Shown: piece by piece, positions 1 to 6,638 of the stretch
Position numbering within the stretch: position 1 is the first letter of the stretch
Layout of the letters: every line of letters starts with the position of its first letter
NCBI GenBank assembly: GCA_017503305.1
Contig: JAFVTJ010000041.1
Coordinates: 1 to 11,378 of the forward strand
Direction: 5' to 3'
Length of the DNA stretch: 11,378 bases
DNA from: Clostridia bacterium
GTDB lineage: Bacteria > Bacillota_A > Clostridia > Oscillospirales > Acutalibacteraceae
Made by a program: the position numbers and the translations under genes
Notes under the pieces: generated by a model
The model's database searches: none
What the model was told of the DNA's origin: nothing
Seen by the model: the letters and a program-made list of their open reading frames with translations, nothing else

Positions 1-67
1 AACTATTTTTCAAGCACAATATCTTGGGGTTTTAGTACTTCGGCAACCACATTTCAATATAAAAATA

Positions 68-88
68 AGGGGACGAAAACCGTCCCCT
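68..88 (-). terminator. Rho-independent terminator of the EamA transporter gene
   Basis: There is a perfect 8-bp stem, AGGGGACG (68-75) with CGTCCCCT (81-88), around a 5-nt loop. Read on the minus strand it is followed by TTATTTTTATATT, a good U-tract. It lies about 30 nt beyond the stop codon of the transporter gene, so it most likely ends that transcript. The other direction has only a short CTTTATATT tail. Confidence 0.88.
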
Positions 89-119
89 CTTTATATTATA
101 TGTATATATATTTAAATTT

Positions 120-1076
120 TTAACCTAATATTACAATACCTGCGATTACCAATGCAATAACCGCATAGTGCTTCCAGGACATCTTTTCTTTTAAGAAAAT
201 TCTGCTCCAAAGAACCGAAATTGCGCAGTAAGCCGAAATGATAACCATACCGGCCGAGAAATCGCTAAACATAACCGCCATATAGAATACTTGGCCTACA
301 GTTTCGCACAAACCGCCCAAGAAAAGATTTTTATTTCCCTTGAATACAATGTCTTTCTTGACGAGTTTAAGCCATATAAACGCAAATACGGCAAGCAAGA
401 AGAAGGTTAATTCGAAAGCCGAGTTTGCTGCGTAGTCGGTAATATCGGTTTTAGCAAATATAAATTCGTCGCCTGCAGTACCGATTGCATCTATTATAAG
501 GTAAGAAATAGGTAGCAAGAACGCCAAAATGCTTTTGGTGTATTTACGGTTTGCTTTTTCTTGGCGAGCCTTCTTTACTTCTTCATCTTCCCTTTGCTCA
601 ACAAATCCGAGAGCCACAATACCAACGGTTATCATTACTATACCTATAATAGTTGTTGCGGTAATATCTTCAACCGAGAAGATACCAAATATCACGCAAA
701 TTAAAAACGCTAATGCACCCGAAGAGTTGCAAATTGGTGAAGAAATTGAAAGTTCGATATAGCGAAGACCTATATAACCAAATACCATTGCTAATATATA
801 AAGCGCAGCAACAGGTAGATATTTTACAAAATCGATAAGCTTGAAATCGGTATAGAAAAGACTTGCCACAATTTTGTGAACACCGTCTACGCCGACTGTA
901 TTATCGATAACCGCGCCGCCTATAAGGGTAATAAAGAAATGGATACCCATTATAAGACCAACGGCAAAAACAACCTTCCAATGACTGTTTTTATCTTTTT
1001 CGCGTGTTCCCATTTTTGAGAACAGGTCGGAGCCACTCCAGCAAAGAAGGGCTAAAATCGAAAAAATGTAATACAT
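120..1076 (-). CDS. DMT-superfamily (EamA-like) membrane transporter
   Basis: Product of 318 residues made almost entirely of hydrophobic helices, about ten by eye. It is arranged as two similar halves (roughly residues 1-155 and 185-318) split by a charged cytoplasmic stretch near 158-182 (EQREDEEVKKARQEKANRKY). This is the architecture of EamA-type drug/metabolite transporters. The N-terminal helix with CWSGSDLFSKMG and the final repeat with an ISAYCAISVLWSRIFLKEK motif are typical of the family. The substrate cannot be told from sequence; members export amino acids, metabolites or drugs. The start is supported by AAAGGAGA six bases upstream. It is the last gene of the leftward series, 116 nt after parB, with its own predicted promoter and a strong terminator, so it is probably a separate transcription unit. 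A link to chromosome segregation is not implied. Confidence 0.85.
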   Translation of the reverse strand: MYYIFSILALLCWSGSDLFSKMGTREKDKNSHWKVVFAVGLIMGIHFFITLIGGAVIDNTVGVDGVHKIVASLFYTDFKLIDFVKYLPVAALYILAMVFGYIGLRYIELSISSPICNSSGALAFLICVIFGIFSVEDITATTIIGIVMITVGIVALGFVEQREDEEVKKARQEKANRKYTKSILAFLLPISYLIIDAIGTAGDEFIFAKTDITDYAANSAFELTFFLLAVFAFIWLKLVKKDIVFKGNKNLFLGGLCETVGQVFYMAVMFSDFSAGMVIISAYCAISVLWSRIFLKEKMSWKHYAVIALVIAGIVILG

Positions 1077-1121
1077 ATATAATCTCCTTTATATAACTTA
1101 AATTTTCTTTTGCAAATTTAA

Positions 1122-1150
1122 ATTATACTCGGAGGGGGTCTACTTCTGAA
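1122..1150 (-). promoter_or_regulatory. Predicted sigma-A promoter of the EamA transporter gene
   Basis: On the minus strand TTCAGA (1145-1150, 4 of 6 to TTGACA) and TATAAT (1122-1127, perfect) are separated by 17 nt. This predicts a start near 1115 and a leader of about 40 nt before the ATG. No terminator with a U-tract follows parB, so read-through from parAB may add to expression. Prediction by eye only. Confidence 0.5.
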
Positions 1151-1192
1151 ATGCCTGCACGGCAATACTTTTTTAAGTCTTTTTGTCATATA

Positions 1193-2038
1193 TTATTCCG
1201 CAAGTCTACGTGCGAAATCAGAAAGCTCTTCATCGCTGAAAAATTCAATTGTGATTTTGCCCTTGCCATCACCTGTAGGTGTTATGTTAACCTTGCGGTG
1301 AAGCTCATTTTTAAGAGAAAGCTCTACTTCACTGTAGAAGATAGGTTTTGCTTGTGCCTTTTTAGCGGAAGCCTTACCCTTTTTAGCCTTTGTTGCCATT
1401 TTTTCAAGCTCGCGCACCGAAGCACCGTTTGTAGCAAGCTCTAGCATTTGGCGGCGTACCGCTTCATCCTCTACCGATAAAAGCGCTCTTGCATGGCCGG
1501 CGGTAATGGCGCCCATTCTTAAAGCCTGCAATTCTTCATCGGTAAGATTTAAAAGGCGAAGCGCATTTGTAACTGCAGCTCGTGATTTACCAACGCGTTT
1601 TGCCACCTGTTCTTGTGTGAGCGCAAAAGAATCAATAAGTGAACTATAACCAAGCGCTTCTTCAACCGCATTCAAATCTTCACGCTGAAGGTTTTCTATA
1701 AGGGCCAACTCCATAAGCTCTTGTGGGTCGGCATCCTTTATAACCACAGGAACCTCATAAAGACCGGCAATACGGCAAGCACGCCAACGTCTTTCACCCG
1801 CAATTATACTATATCTACCGTTTGTTTCAGGTTTAACCACAATGGGTTGTATTAAACCGTGTTCGGCGATACTTTCAGCAAGCTCCGATAAGGCTTCTTC
1901 ATCAAAATCCTTACGCGGTTGTTCGCGGTTGGGTTCAATATCGTTAAGACTTACGTTTATAACTCCACCGTTTTCGGTTGAGTTTTCATTAAATAAAGCA
2001 TCTAAGCCTCGGCCAAGGCCACCTTTTTTTATTGCCAT
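1193..2038 (-). CDS. parB: Chromosome-partitioning protein ParB (Spo0J), parS-binding CTPase
   Basis: A 281-residue ParB of normal chromosomal length. Visible parts in order: the N-terminal basic GLGRGLDALF segment (7-16) expected to contact ParA; the ParB/Srx CTP-binding domain with GERRWRA (81-87) and ENLQRE (115-120); a helix-turn-helix at 141-162 (TQEQVAKRVGKSRAAVTNAL) followed by GHARALL (181-187) that reads parS; a Lys/Ala-rich linker near 216-228; and a C-terminal dimerisation region. Family knowledge: ParB loads at parS as a CTP clamp, slides to neighbouring DNA and recruits SMC. The ATG is one base past the parA stop, and its AGGAGA ribosome site lies within the last codons of parA (Arg-Arg-Arg), so translation is probably coupled. 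Two cognate parS sites lie just upstream in this window. Confidence 0.97.
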   Translation of the reverse strand: MAIKKGGLGRGLDALFNENSTENGGVINVSLNDIEPNREQPRKDFDEEALSELAESIAEHGLIQPIVVKPETNGRYSIIAGERRWRACRIAGLYEVPVVIKDADPQELMELALIENLQREDLNAVEEALGYSSLIDSFALTQEQVAKRVGKSRAAVTNALRLLNLTDEELQALRMGAITAGHARALLSVEDEAVRRQMLELATNGASVRELEKMATKAKKGKASAKKAQAKPIFYSEVELSLKNELHRKVNITPTGDGKGKITIEFFSDEELSDFARRLAE

Positions 2039-2039
2039 T

Positions 2040-2810
2040 TTAACGTCTCCTGTTATTCTTTAAAAATTCCTTTGCGAGTGCATTATAAGCATCACTACCC
2101 TTTGAACGCTTATCGTAATACTGAATAGGCATACCAAAGCTTGGCGCTTCGGAAAGTCTTACCGCACGCGGTATTACCGACTTATAAAGCTTGTCCGAAA
2201 AATACTTCTTGATTTCGGCTACTACCTGCCCTGTCAAATTAAGTCTGGCATCAAACATGGTGAGCACAATGCCCTCAATTTCGATTGTAGGGTTATATAA
2301 TCTCTTAACCTGTCTTACTGTTGCCATAAGCTGAGAAAGGCCTTCAAGGGCAAAATATTCGCATTGTATTGGCACTAGCACTGTGTCGCTTGCGTTTAAA
2401 GCGTTTATTGTGATAAGTCCTAAAGCAGGCGGACAGTCTATAAATATGTAGTCATACTTTTCGCGCACAACCGAAAGCGCCATTTTAAGCTGCGCTTCGC
2501 GGCGGTCTATTTCAATTAAATCCACCTCAGCAGCGGCTAAATCTATCGAAGCCGGGATAATATCAACGTTTTTATATTCAGTTTCAAGTACTGCTTCTTC
2601 GGTTTTGCCTTTGCCAACAAGCAATTCATAGGTAGAAACGCGCACTTTCTTTTTGTTTATACCGTATCCGCTTGTAGTATTACCCTGAGGGTCGGCATCC
2701 ACAACAAGCACTTTTTTACCTAAAATTCCTACTCCTGCGGCAAGATTTACCGAAGTTGTGGTTTTGCCTACGCCGCCTTTTTGATTAACAATGGAGATGA
2801 TTTTTCCCAT
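2040..2810 (-). CDS. parA: Chromosome-partitioning ATPase ParA (Soj)
   Basis: A 256-residue small ParA/Soj-type ATPase. It has the deviant Walker A motif KGGVGKTT (11-18, signature lysine at 11), the Walker A' motif DADPQGN (38-44) and Walker B YIFIDCPP (121-128). The RAVRLSEAPSFG segment conserved in chromosomal ParAs is near the C-terminus. It lacks the long N-terminal DNA-binding domain of plasmid P1-type ParA. With ParB it drives origin segregation, and in Bacillus it also influences DnaA. The start is set at MGKIIS because AAAGGAG lies 6 nt before it. The frame stays open 13 residues further upstream, but that extension is a translation of the parS palindrome (…MFHVKQ…) with no ribosome site. 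It forms an operon with parB (1-nt gap) behind a strong predicted promoter. Confidence 0.97.
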   Translation of the reverse strand: MGKIISIVNQKGGVGKTTTSVNLAAGVGILGKKVLVVDADPQGNTTSGYGINKKKVRVSTYELLVGKGKTEEAVLETEYKNVDIIPASIDLAAAEVDLIEIDRREAQLKMALSVVREKYDYIFIDCPPALGLITINALNASDTVLVPIQCEYFALEGLSQLMATVRQVKRLYNPTIEIEGIVLTMFDARLNLTGQVVAEIKKYFSDKLYKSVIPRAVRLSEAPSFGMPIQYYDKRSKGSDAYNALAKEFLKNNRRR

Positions 2811-2823
2811 TTTGAACTCCTTT

Positions 2824-2839
2824 TGTTTCACGTGAAACA
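2824..2839. promoter_or_regulatory. parS site 1 (upstream of parA)
   Basis: TGTTTCACGTGAAACA is a perfect 16-bp palindrome identical to the well-known Firmicute parS consensus. It lies in the predicted parA leader, ending directly at the AAAGGAG ribosome site and 13 nt from the parA ATG. ParB nucleation here would cover the region just downstream of the parAB promoter and could autoregulate the operon (inference). Confidence 0.97.
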
Positions 2840-2853
2840 TATTTTGCAAAATT

Positions 2854-2882
2854 ATTATATCAACAAAACGTAAAATTGTAAA
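2854..2882 (-). promoter_or_regulatory. Predicted sigma-A promoter of parAB
   Basis: On the minus strand TTTACA (2877-2882, 5 of 6 to TTGACA), a 17-nt spacer and a perfect TATAAT (2854-2859). The predicted start is near 2847, so the transcript begins about 8 nt before parS site 1. The promoter sits in the AT-rich gap after the spoVAE terminator, so parAB should be an independent unit. Confidence 0.7.
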
Positions 2883-2930
2883 TATTTATTTGCGAAGCGG
2901 TGTACCTAAAATTTTTCTTAAATTTTGTAA

Positions 2931-2966
2931 AAAATGACACCTCCCTTTTAAAAAGGAGGTGTTTTT
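2931..2966 (-). terminator. Rho-independent terminator after spoVAE
   Basis: The stem ACACCTCC (2937-2944) with GGAGGTGT (2955-2962) is a perfect 8-bp duplex around a 10-nt A/T loop. On the minus strand it is followed by CATTTTTTAC, and on the plus strand by TTTTT, so it could work both ways. It begins 11 nt past the spoVAE stop and should separate spoVAE from parAB. Confidence 0.85.
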
Positions 2967-2973
2967 ATTCTTT

Positions 2974-3345
2974 TTATTTACTTTTATCGTCAGGTTTAAA
3001 GAATAATGCCGCAATAAAGCCGAACAACACCGGTGCGGCAATACCCGCCGCGGTGGCTTCAAGTCCACCCATTAAAGCGCCAAGCAGACCGTTTTTATCA
3101 ACCGACTCTTTTACACCGTTCGCTAAGCTATAACCAAAACCTGTAAGTGGAACAGTAGCACCCGTGCCCGCAAACTTTACAAGCGGCTCATAAACACCGA
3201 TTGCGGTAAGTATAACACCCAACACCACAAAGGAAACTAATATTCTCGCAGGGGTTAGCTTTGTGCAGTCAATAAGCAACTGACCGACTACACATATTGC
3301 ACCGCCGACTAAGAAAGCCTTTAAGCAAGTTAAAAATAATTCCAT
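2974..3345 (-). CDS. spoVAE: Stage V sporulation protein AE (SpoVAEb type), dipicolinate channel subunit
   Basis: A 123-residue small membrane protein of the SpoVAC/SpoVAEb family, close to the roughly 116 residues known for SpoVAEb. Recognisable blocks are QLLIDCTKLTPARILV (22-37), GATVPLTGFGYSLANGVKE (62-80) and GGLEATAAGIAAP (93-105); about four hydrophobic helices span the rest. The family acts in the inner forespore membrane, where SpoVA proteins take up Ca-dipicolinate during sporulation and release it at germination. The start is MELFL, with AAGGAG 8 nt before the ATG; a longer in-frame reading (MFHVKQ…) only translates parS site 2. Unusually, spoVAC and spoVAD, normally next to it, are absent here: it lies between a PH-domain gene and parA, with its own sporulation-like promoter and a terminator. 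Confidence 0.93.
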   Translation of the reverse strand: MELFLTCLKAFLVGGAICVVGQLLIDCTKLTPARILVSFVVLGVILTAIGVYEPLVKFAGTGATVPLTGFGYSLANGVKESVDKNGLLGALMGGLEATAAGIAAPVLFGFIAALFFKPDDKSK

Positions 3346-3358
3346 AAACCACACTCCT

Positions 3359-3374
3359 TGTTTCACGTGAAACA
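3359..3374. promoter_or_regulatory. parS site 2 (upstream of spoVAE)
   Basis: This is a second perfect copy of TGTTTCACGTGAAACA, identical to site 1 and 535 bp from it. Its last base is the first A of the spoVAE AAGGAG ribosome site, and it ends 13 nt before the ATG, the same spacing as at parA. It starts at the predicted transcription start of spoVAE. Confidence 0.97.
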
Positions 3375-3381
3375 TTTTTAC

Positions 3382-3411
3382 TATTTTGTGCGGTTTATGG
3401 AATTTTATTCA
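3382..3411 (-). promoter_or_regulatory. Predicted sigma-G-like promoter of spoVAE
   Basis: On the minus strand TGAATA (3406-3411) matches the sigma-G -35 element exactly. After 17 nt comes CAAAATA (3382-3388), 5 of 7 to CATACTA. The -35 overlaps the last codons of the upstream PH gene, and the start would fall near 3375, at the edge of parS site 2. In Bacillus the spoVA operon is sigma-G dependent, which makes the match credible. The same bases also give a poor sigma-A reading (TTGAAT, 18 nt, CAAAAT). Confidence 0.5.
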
Positions 3412-4835
3412 ATATTAAAGCATTTATAAATTTCAGATTTTGCTGTTTTATAATCTAAATGGCGCACTCTGACGTTGTCTGCGCGTTCACTACGCACCAG
3501 AACCTTAACCCTGCAAGTTTTGTAAAGTCTGTCGGGCGGAAAACGGGTAATTCTCACCTCGCCCACGTTTTGCTTAGGACAATACATTTCGTAAGTGCGA
3601 AAACCTTTATTACTGCGGGCAAATATGTTTTCACCAAAAGCAATTTTTGCTTTATTGAATTGGAACACGCCCATATAAGCGTAACACATTATTAAGGAAC
3701 ACGCCACAACGGTCAAAAACAAAATAAAGCGTGTAAAATGGTCAAACCGCATTGCAAACCATACTGAAGCGGCTATAACACACAAAAAGTAAATGCCCGG
3801 TAAAAACAAAAATCTGCTTAAGGTTAGGTTTGTTTTTGGCGCGTGTATGCCCTCTTCATTAGTTACAAAAAACGGGAAGTATTTATTAAGCTTATTTTTT
3901 ATTTCTTTATTGGCACCAAGCGGAATAACCACTTCGGATTCCGACTTGCTATCGCCATAACCCCCAACGCTAACCTTTAAAGCGTAACGTCGCAAAAGCT
4001 GCATTAAAAGCGTTTGCTCTACTTTGATATTGTTAATAGCCTTTTTCTTAAAAGAGGTTCGGGTTCTTACAATAACGCCCGATCTAACTTCTAATTTTTC
4101 ATTTTCCAAATAAAGCTTAAAGTTGACGTATTTTAAAAAAGAATAAACAAACGAAACAAAATAAGCCAATAATAAAGCTAAAGTAATAGTGTTTACCACG
4201 GGCGGAAAATAGGTTTCAATCTTGCTGGAAATGTGATTAAGCTCGTTTATCAGCATATCGCTTATACCAATTCCCAAAAGATTACCCGCGCGGTTTATGA
4301 TAGGAACAGCAACAAGCATACCTGTAAAAGCCGATGAGGTTGTGGCCGCAAGAATTGCCACCTTTAAGACCGAAAACTTAACCGCCTTAGGCTCGCCCTC
4401 GCCATAAAGCAGCTTAGAAACCTCGGCACTGTTTTTGCGGCTTAGTTTAAACTGAAAATCGGTACGGTCGCGCCCACCCGCTTCGGTATTTATTTTATAG
4501 GTAACAGCGCGAAAAATCGCATCAATAGGATTTTGGGTGTTTTGTACCGAAGAAAGCTTTGCGATATCAATTTTTGCCATGCGCTTAAAGATAAAGCCAT
4601 ATTCAATTGATACAATGCCTTTTTCCTTATCACAAACTAACGAATACGAGCGCCACCTTAGCACCGCTATCAAAAGAATTATGCTCAAAGTAAAAATTTC
4701 AAGCCCTATTACGCCATCAATATTTTTTTCTACAAAAAATTGTATTATGCCTTTTACAACCGGTAAAAGCAATAAAATTAAACCCGGCTTAACAAAGCTT
4801 AATATCATTAGCGGGTGTGCTCTAAACCTTTTCAT
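3405..4835 (-). CDS. Membrane protein with three bacterial PH domains (YdbT-like)
   Basis: A 476-residue protein resembling Bacillus YdbT. Pairs of hydrophobic helices (about 10-35/42-60, 155-180/212-236, 343-362/368-392) each precede a PH-like (bPH_2) segment near 63-145, 238-320 and 390-472. The middle one is clearest: LYLENEKLEVRSGVIVRTRT, then IKVEQTLLMQLLRRYALKV. The molecular role is not established; YdbS/YdbT-type pairs have been tied to resistance to membrane-active peptides. The start is placed at MKRFRAHPL because GAGGTG lies 9 nt before this ATG; a longer frame runs 23 codons upstream inside the preceding gene without a comparable site. It overlaps the upstream PH gene by 14 nt, so the two are translationally coupled and probably act as a complex. 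The third PH segment is the most diverged. Confidence 0.82.
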   Translation of the reverse strand: MKRFRAHPLMILSFVKPGLILLLLPVVKGIIQFFVEKNIDGVIGLEIFTLSIILLIAVLRWRSYSLVCDKEKGIVSIEYGFIFKRMAKIDIAKLSSVQNTQNPIDAIFRAVTYKINTEAGGRDRTDFQFKLSRKNSAEVSKLLYGEGEPKAVKFSVLKVAILAATTSSAFTGMLVAVPIINRAGNLLGIGISDMLINELNHISSKIETYFPPVVNTITLALLLAYFVSFVYSFLKYVNFKLYLENEKLEVRSGVIVRTRTSFKKKAINNIKVEQTLLMQLLRRYALKVSVGGYGDSKSESEVVIPLGANKEIKNKLNKYFPFFVTNEEGIHAPKTNLTLSRFLFLPGIYFLCVIAASVWFAMRFDHFTRFILFLTVVACSLIMCYAYMGVFQFNKAKIAFGENIFARSNKGFRTYEMYCPKQNVGEVRITRFPPDRLYKTCRVKVLVRSERADNVRVRHLDYKTAKSEIYKCFNIE

Positions 4836-5268
4836 CGTAAAGCACCTCGCCGGTAAGAGAATCCATAAACCTTTTAGCATCGTCAAGCAAAATTTCAGGC
4901 ACAATTATACGGCTGTGCGCCGCCTTAAGTGACAATGCCGCCACACCAAATACACGCGCTAAAGGGGTTGCAAAGGTTTGGGCATAAATCAAGCGTGAGT
5001 ATGGCATTATGTGGCTGAATTTTATAAAAACGCCATAGTTTATAATAACTGCTTCGCCTTTAAAAAGCATTTCGTAGCTTTTAAAAAAGGTGGGCAAATA
5101 GCACACAACCACCAAAAGCCCCAAAACCGCAAAAACAATACTCAAAGGCAAAACAAAACTAAATCTATTTTTAAAATAAAGTGAAACTGCAACAAGTAAA
5201 ATGGTTAACATAACAACACGAATTTGCCACAGCAACAACGTGCGCTTAGGAAGGGTTGCTTTTTTCAT
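4822..5268 (-). CDS. Small membrane protein with one bacterial PH domain (YdbS-like)
   Basis: A 148-residue protein with two N-terminal hydrophobic helices (about 14-32 and 37-59) followed by one bPH_2 domain (about 65-140). Diagnostic segments are GEAVIINYGVFIKFSHIMPYS, ARVFGVAALSLKAA and the closing DDAKRFMDSL. This is the form of YdbS, the usual partner of the three-PH YdbT protein encoded next. Biochemical function is unknown for the family. The start has AGGGGGA 6 nt upstream; that ribosome site lies within the final codons of rarA, whose stop is one base away, so translation of the two is likely coupled. No promoter was seen between rarA and this gene. Confidence 0.82.
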   Translation of the reverse strand: MKKATLPKRTLLLWQIRVVMLTILLVAVSLYFKNRFSFVLPLSIVFAVLGLLVVVCYLPTFFKSYEMLFKGEAVIINYGVFIKFSHIMPYSRLIYAQTFATPLARVFGVAALSLKAAHSRIIVPEILLDDAKRFMDSLTGEVLYDEKV

Positions 5269-5269
5269 A

Positions 5270-6532
5270 TTATTCCCCCTTTATTTTATCCCAATACTCC
5301 TTACAAAGGCGTTCAACCTTATTATCGCCAAATCTGTAATACTTTTTATTTTTAATATCATCAGGTAAATATTGTTGGTTTACATAATGATTTTTATATG
5401 AATGCGGATACAAATAATGCTGTCCCTTAATCTCGGCACCCTCGCCATCGAAGTGTTTATTCTGCAAATGGCGCGGAATATCGCCGCCTATACCGCGTTC
5501 AATATCCATCATTGCGGCATTTATCGCATCATGAGCCGAGTTTGATTTTGGCGCAGTCGCAACCAAAATTACGGCATTCGCAAGCGGCAACCTGGCTTCC
5601 GGCAAACCCACCATCATTGCAGTATCAACCGCGGACTTTACAATTGGTATAATTTGCGGATATGCAAGTCCAACGTCTTCGTTGGCGCAAACAAGCAGTC
5701 TTCTGCAAGCACTTGGTAAATCCCCCGCCGCTAAAAGCCTGCCTAGGTAGTAAATCGCGGCGTTCGGGTCGGAACCGCGCATAGATTTTTGATAAGCCGA
5801 GATTACGTCATAGTGTTGATCGCCGTCGCGGTCGTACCTTACGGCATTTGCGGCTAAAATTTCCTCAACCAAGACTTCATCAATATCTATATTCTCCCCA
5901 TTTTCAGCAGTAACAATGCAAAGCTCTAGGGTATTTAATGCTTTTCTGGCATCGCCGTTGGATGAAGCGGCAATTTTTTCTACCGAGCTTTCTAAAATCA
6001 CAATATCCTTTTGCTTTTCGGCCGCCAAAACCTTAATTGCGCGGTTTAGAAGCCACACAATATCATTTTTAGAAAGAGTTTTAAACTCAAAAACGGTGGA
6101 ACGGCTCAAAATTGCGTTATAAACGTAAAAATAAGGATTCTCGGTAGTGGAGGCAATAAGTGTAATATCGCCATTTTCAATGTAGGAAAGTAAAATTTGT
6201 TGTTGCTTTTTATTAAAATACTGAATTTCGTCAAGATAAAGCAAAATGCCGTTTGTGGCGTCAATAGTACCAATAGTTGCCACAATTTCCTTAATATCGG
6301 CGGTGGAAGCGGTAGTTGCATTAAGGTAATGTAGCTTTTTACCGCAGGTTGCGGCAATAATGTTAGCAACGGTTGTTTTTCCTACACCTGAAGGGCCGTA
6401 AAATATTAAATTTGGTATATCACCCGATTCAATAATTCGGCGCAGTATCTTGCCTTCACTTAAAATGTGGCGTTGACCTGCAACCTCGCTTATATCATTA
6501 GGTCTTAATGCATCTGCTAAGGGTGTTCTCAT
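5270..6532 (-). CDS. rarA: Replication-associated recombination protein RarA (MgsA), AAA+ ATPase
   Basis: A 420-residue AAA+ ATPase of normal RarA/MgsA/WRNIP1 length, related to clamp loaders and RuvB. Visible motifs: MRTPLADALRP at the N-terminus, typical of the family; Walker A GPSGVGKT (46-53); Walker B LLYLDEIQ (97-104), with Gln where many homologues have His; sensor 1 ASTTENP (127-133); the arginine finger in LSRS (142-145); and sensor 2 GDARKALNTLEL. A helical tetramerisation region follows (LLVCANEDVGLA, GGDIPRHLQNKHFDG, YLYPHSY). The family acts at stalled replication forks and single-stranded gaps. The start is MRTPLADAL: GGAAG lies upstream, and the predicted promoter would begin the transcript near 6550, downstream of the two alternative upstream start codons. 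It leads an operon with two PH-domain genes and diverges from spoVB. Confidence 0.95.
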   Translation of the reverse strand: MRTPLADALRPNDISEVAGQRHILSEGKILRRIIESGDIPNLIFYGPSGVGKTTVANIIAATCGKKLHYLNATTASTADIKEIVATIGTIDATNGILLYLDEIQYFNKKQQQILLSYIENGDITLIASTTENPYFYVYNAILSRSTVFEFKTLSKNDIVWLLNRAIKVLAAEKQKDIVILESSVEKIAASSNGDARKALNTLELCIVTAENGENIDIDEVLVEEILAANAVRYDRDGDQHYDVISAYQKSMRGSDPNAAIYYLGRLLAAGDLPSACRRLLVCANEDVGLAYPQIIPIVKSAVDTAMMVGLPEARLPLANAVILVATAPKSNSAHDAINAAMMDIERGIGGDIPRHLQNKHFDGEGAEIKGQHYLYPHSYKNHYVNQQYLPDDIKNKKYYRFGDNKVERLCKEYWDKIKGE

Positions 6533-6556
6533 TTTTTCACTTCCATTCTTACCTAT

Positions 6557-6585
6557 ATTATATAACTTTTTCATATTTGTTGCAA
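6557..6585 (-). promoter_or_regulatory. Predicted sigma-A promoter of rarA
   Basis: On the minus strand TTGCAA (6580-6585, 4 of 6), a 17-nt spacer and a perfect TATAAT (6557-6562). The expected start near 6550 gives an 18-nt leader to the MRTPLADAL start. The -35 hexamer overlaps the upstream element proposed for the divergent spoVB promoter. Confidence 0.6.
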
Positions 6586-6610
6586 TAGTCATTACTTTTT
6601 TTCATACAAT
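6582..6610 (+). promoter_or_regulatory. Predicted sigma-E-like promoter of spoVB
   Basis: CATACAAT (6603-6610) matches the mother-cell sigma-E -10 consensus CATACAnT at every fixed position. Thirteen bases upstream, GCAATAGT (6582-6589) keeps the central ATA but fits the rest of the -35 only partly. Bacillus spoVB is sigma-E controlled, which supports the reading. The start would be near 6617, a very short leader before the ribosome site at 6623. Confidence 0.45.
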
Positions 6611-6622
6611 TTAGTAACAGCT

Positions 6623-6629
6623 AAAAGGA
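6623..6629 (+). promoter_or_regulatory. Ribosome-binding site that favours a TTG start for spoVB
   Basis: AAAAGGA directly abuts the ATG at 6630, leaving no spacer, but stands 9 nt before an in-frame TTG at 6639. The TTG is therefore the better supported start. Confidence 0.55.
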
Positions 6630-6638
6630 ATGACTTTA

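Noticed and set aside
1..60. Minus-strand reading MVAEVLKPQDIVLEK ending at TAG (3-5), which looks like a protein C-terminus
   Set aside because: An in-frame TGA lies at 54-56, so at most 15 codons remain from a GTG, with no ribosome site. It could be a gene remnant, but there is too little to call one.
1151..1175. Possible terminator after parB (TGCC, 5-nt loop, GGCA)
   Set aside because: The stem is only 4 bp, and the T-run is on the plus-strand side, where no gene ends. parB reads the other way.
3405..4904. Longer form of the three-PH protein, beginning at 4904
   Set aside because: It would overlap the upstream gene by 83 nt and add a Cys-rich, poorly hydrophilic stretch with no clear ribosome site. 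The ATG at 4835 has GAGGTG.
5270..6592. RarA start at 6592 or 6574
   Set aside because: Both lie upstream of the predicted transcription start (about 6550) and lack ribosome sites; family members begin at the MRTPLADALRP-like sequence.
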